Shown: positions 4,746 through 5,179 of the stretch, one piece after another
How the letters are laid out: every line of letters starts with the position of its first letter
Numbering within the stretch: position 1 is the stretch's first letter
Assembly (NCBI GenBank): GCA_026389735.1
Contig: JAPLHH010000182.1
Location: 1-5,179 of the forward strand
Length of the DNA: 5,179 nt
Origin: Chloroflexota bacterium
Lineage (GTDB): Bacteria > Chloroflexota > Dehalococcoidia > GIF9 > UBA5620
Direction: 5' to 3'
The notes under the pieces: model-generated
Seen by the model: only the letters and a program-made list of their open reading frames with translations
Database searches by the model: none
What the model was told of the DNA's origin: nothing
Made by a program: the position numbers and the translations under genes

Positions 4746-4754
4746 TGATATAAT
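4746..4754 (+). promoter_or_regulatory. Extended -10 promoter of ftsH
   Basis: TGATATAAT has the TGn extension and a perfect TATAAT (4749-4754). The -35 region is only T-rich (TTTTTCCT, 4723-4730), with no TTGACA-like hexamer. The predicted start near 4761 gives a leader of about 11 bases that holds just the GGAG ribosome binding site (4762-4765), 6 bases before ATG 4772. Confidence 0.68.
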
Positions 4755-4771
4755 ATAGTGTGGAGAAAAAT

Positions 4772-5179
4772 ATGAAACCAAAGTGGTGGCAAGGTGGTTT
4801 ATTCTACCTCCTGATATTGGTGGCCATATTAGCCTTGGCTTTCAGCTTTCTGCCGACTTCCAAGAAGCCTGAAAAAGTAGATTTCTACGCATTCGTCGAA
4901 CAAGCCAAGCAAGGTGAGATCGATACTATTCAACAGGATGGAACCACCCTCATTGGCTTGAAGGACGATGAAAGGAAAATCGAGGCGTCCTTTGTGGGCA
5001 GCACCAAGGAACTTATGGACACTCTGAAAGAAGCTGGGATAACGCTCGGTGAAGGCGGTGTGAAATTCAATGTCAAAACTGGCGGCTTTGACTGGGGAGG
5101 AATATTAATAAGCTTCGTTCCCTTGCTCCTATTCGGCGCGCTGCTCTTTTTCCTCTTCCGTTCCGCCCGAGGTGCTAAT
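4772..5179 (+). CDS. ftsH: ATP-dependent membrane metalloprotease FtsH, N-terminal part
   Basis: FtsH is a hexameric AAA+ zinc protease in the cytoplasmic membrane that degrades damaged membrane proteins and short-lived regulators. Only the first 136 codons are present, and the frame is open to the window edge. A short cytoplasmic start (MKPKWWQGG) is followed by membrane segment 1 (about 10-27) and an extracytoplasmic FtsH_ext domain (about 30-107) with VDFYAFVEQAKQGEID (36-51). Membrane segment 2 (about 110-129) is followed by RSARGAN, the usual lead into the AAA+ domain. The Walker motifs and the HExxH zinc site lie beyond the edge. ATG 4772 is supported by GGAG 6 bases upstream and by the promoter at 4746-4754. 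Repeat DNA separates it from the AP endonuclease remnant, so it is probably transcribed on its own. Confidence 0.93.
   Translation, partial: MKPKWWQGGLFYLLILVAILALAFSFLPTSKKPEKVDFYAFVEQAKQGEIDTIQQDGTTLIGLKDDERKIEASFVGSTKELMDTLKEAGITLGEGGVKFNVKTGGFDWGGILISFVPLLLFGALLFFLFRSARGAN

Overview
The window reads as a chromosomal housekeeping segment of a Chloroflexota bacterium, most likely class Dehalococcoidia. This is an inference from protein flavour, from the gene set (thiL, tsaE, tsaB, ndk, rsfS, a family-2 AP endonuclease remnant, ftsH) and from intergenic spaces packed with short palindromic repeats of the kind common in those genomes. No rRNA, tRNA, CRISPR array, transposase or phage gene is visible.

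Layout. Positions 1-11 hold the first codons of a leftward gene with a good ribosome binding site and promoter. It diverges from a rightward cluster: thiL (145-1155), tsaE (1152-1643), tsaB (1634 or 1754 to 2431) and ndk (2465-2881). thiL appears to be expressed from an extended -10 promoter as a leaderless message. tsaE overlaps thiL by 4 bases. A 78-bp palindromic repeat lies between tsaE and the TsaB domain and is open in the tsaB frame. Positions 2882-3151 hold an A-rich repeat and two different palindromic elements. rsfS lies on the minus strand and almost certainly starts upstream of its first ATG/GTG-type codon, at CTG 3496 or ATT 3499. Positions 3511-3816 hold the rsfS promoter, a second TGTAG...CTACA hairpin element and the relict promoter/RBS of the next gene. 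Positions 3817-4474 are a decayed AP endonuclease gene with an internal deletion near the 5' end and a 1-base frameshift near the 3' end. Positions 4475-4771 hold more repeats and the ftsH promoter. ftsH begins at 4772 and runs off the right edge.

Function. ThiL makes thiamine diphosphate. TsaE and TsaB are two parts of the machinery that makes the t6A37 modification of ANN-decoding tRNAs. Ndk balances nucleoside triphosphates. RsfS silences ribosomes when nutrients are short. FtsH is the membrane AAA+ protease. This is a growth-related neighbourhood, not a defence or mobile island.

I found no convincing undescribed multi-gene system. The points most worth a second look are the modular hairpin elements with varied but still paired stems, the repeat read into the N-terminus of tsaB, the non-canonical rsfS start, the leaderless thiL promoter and the AP endonuclease pseudogene.
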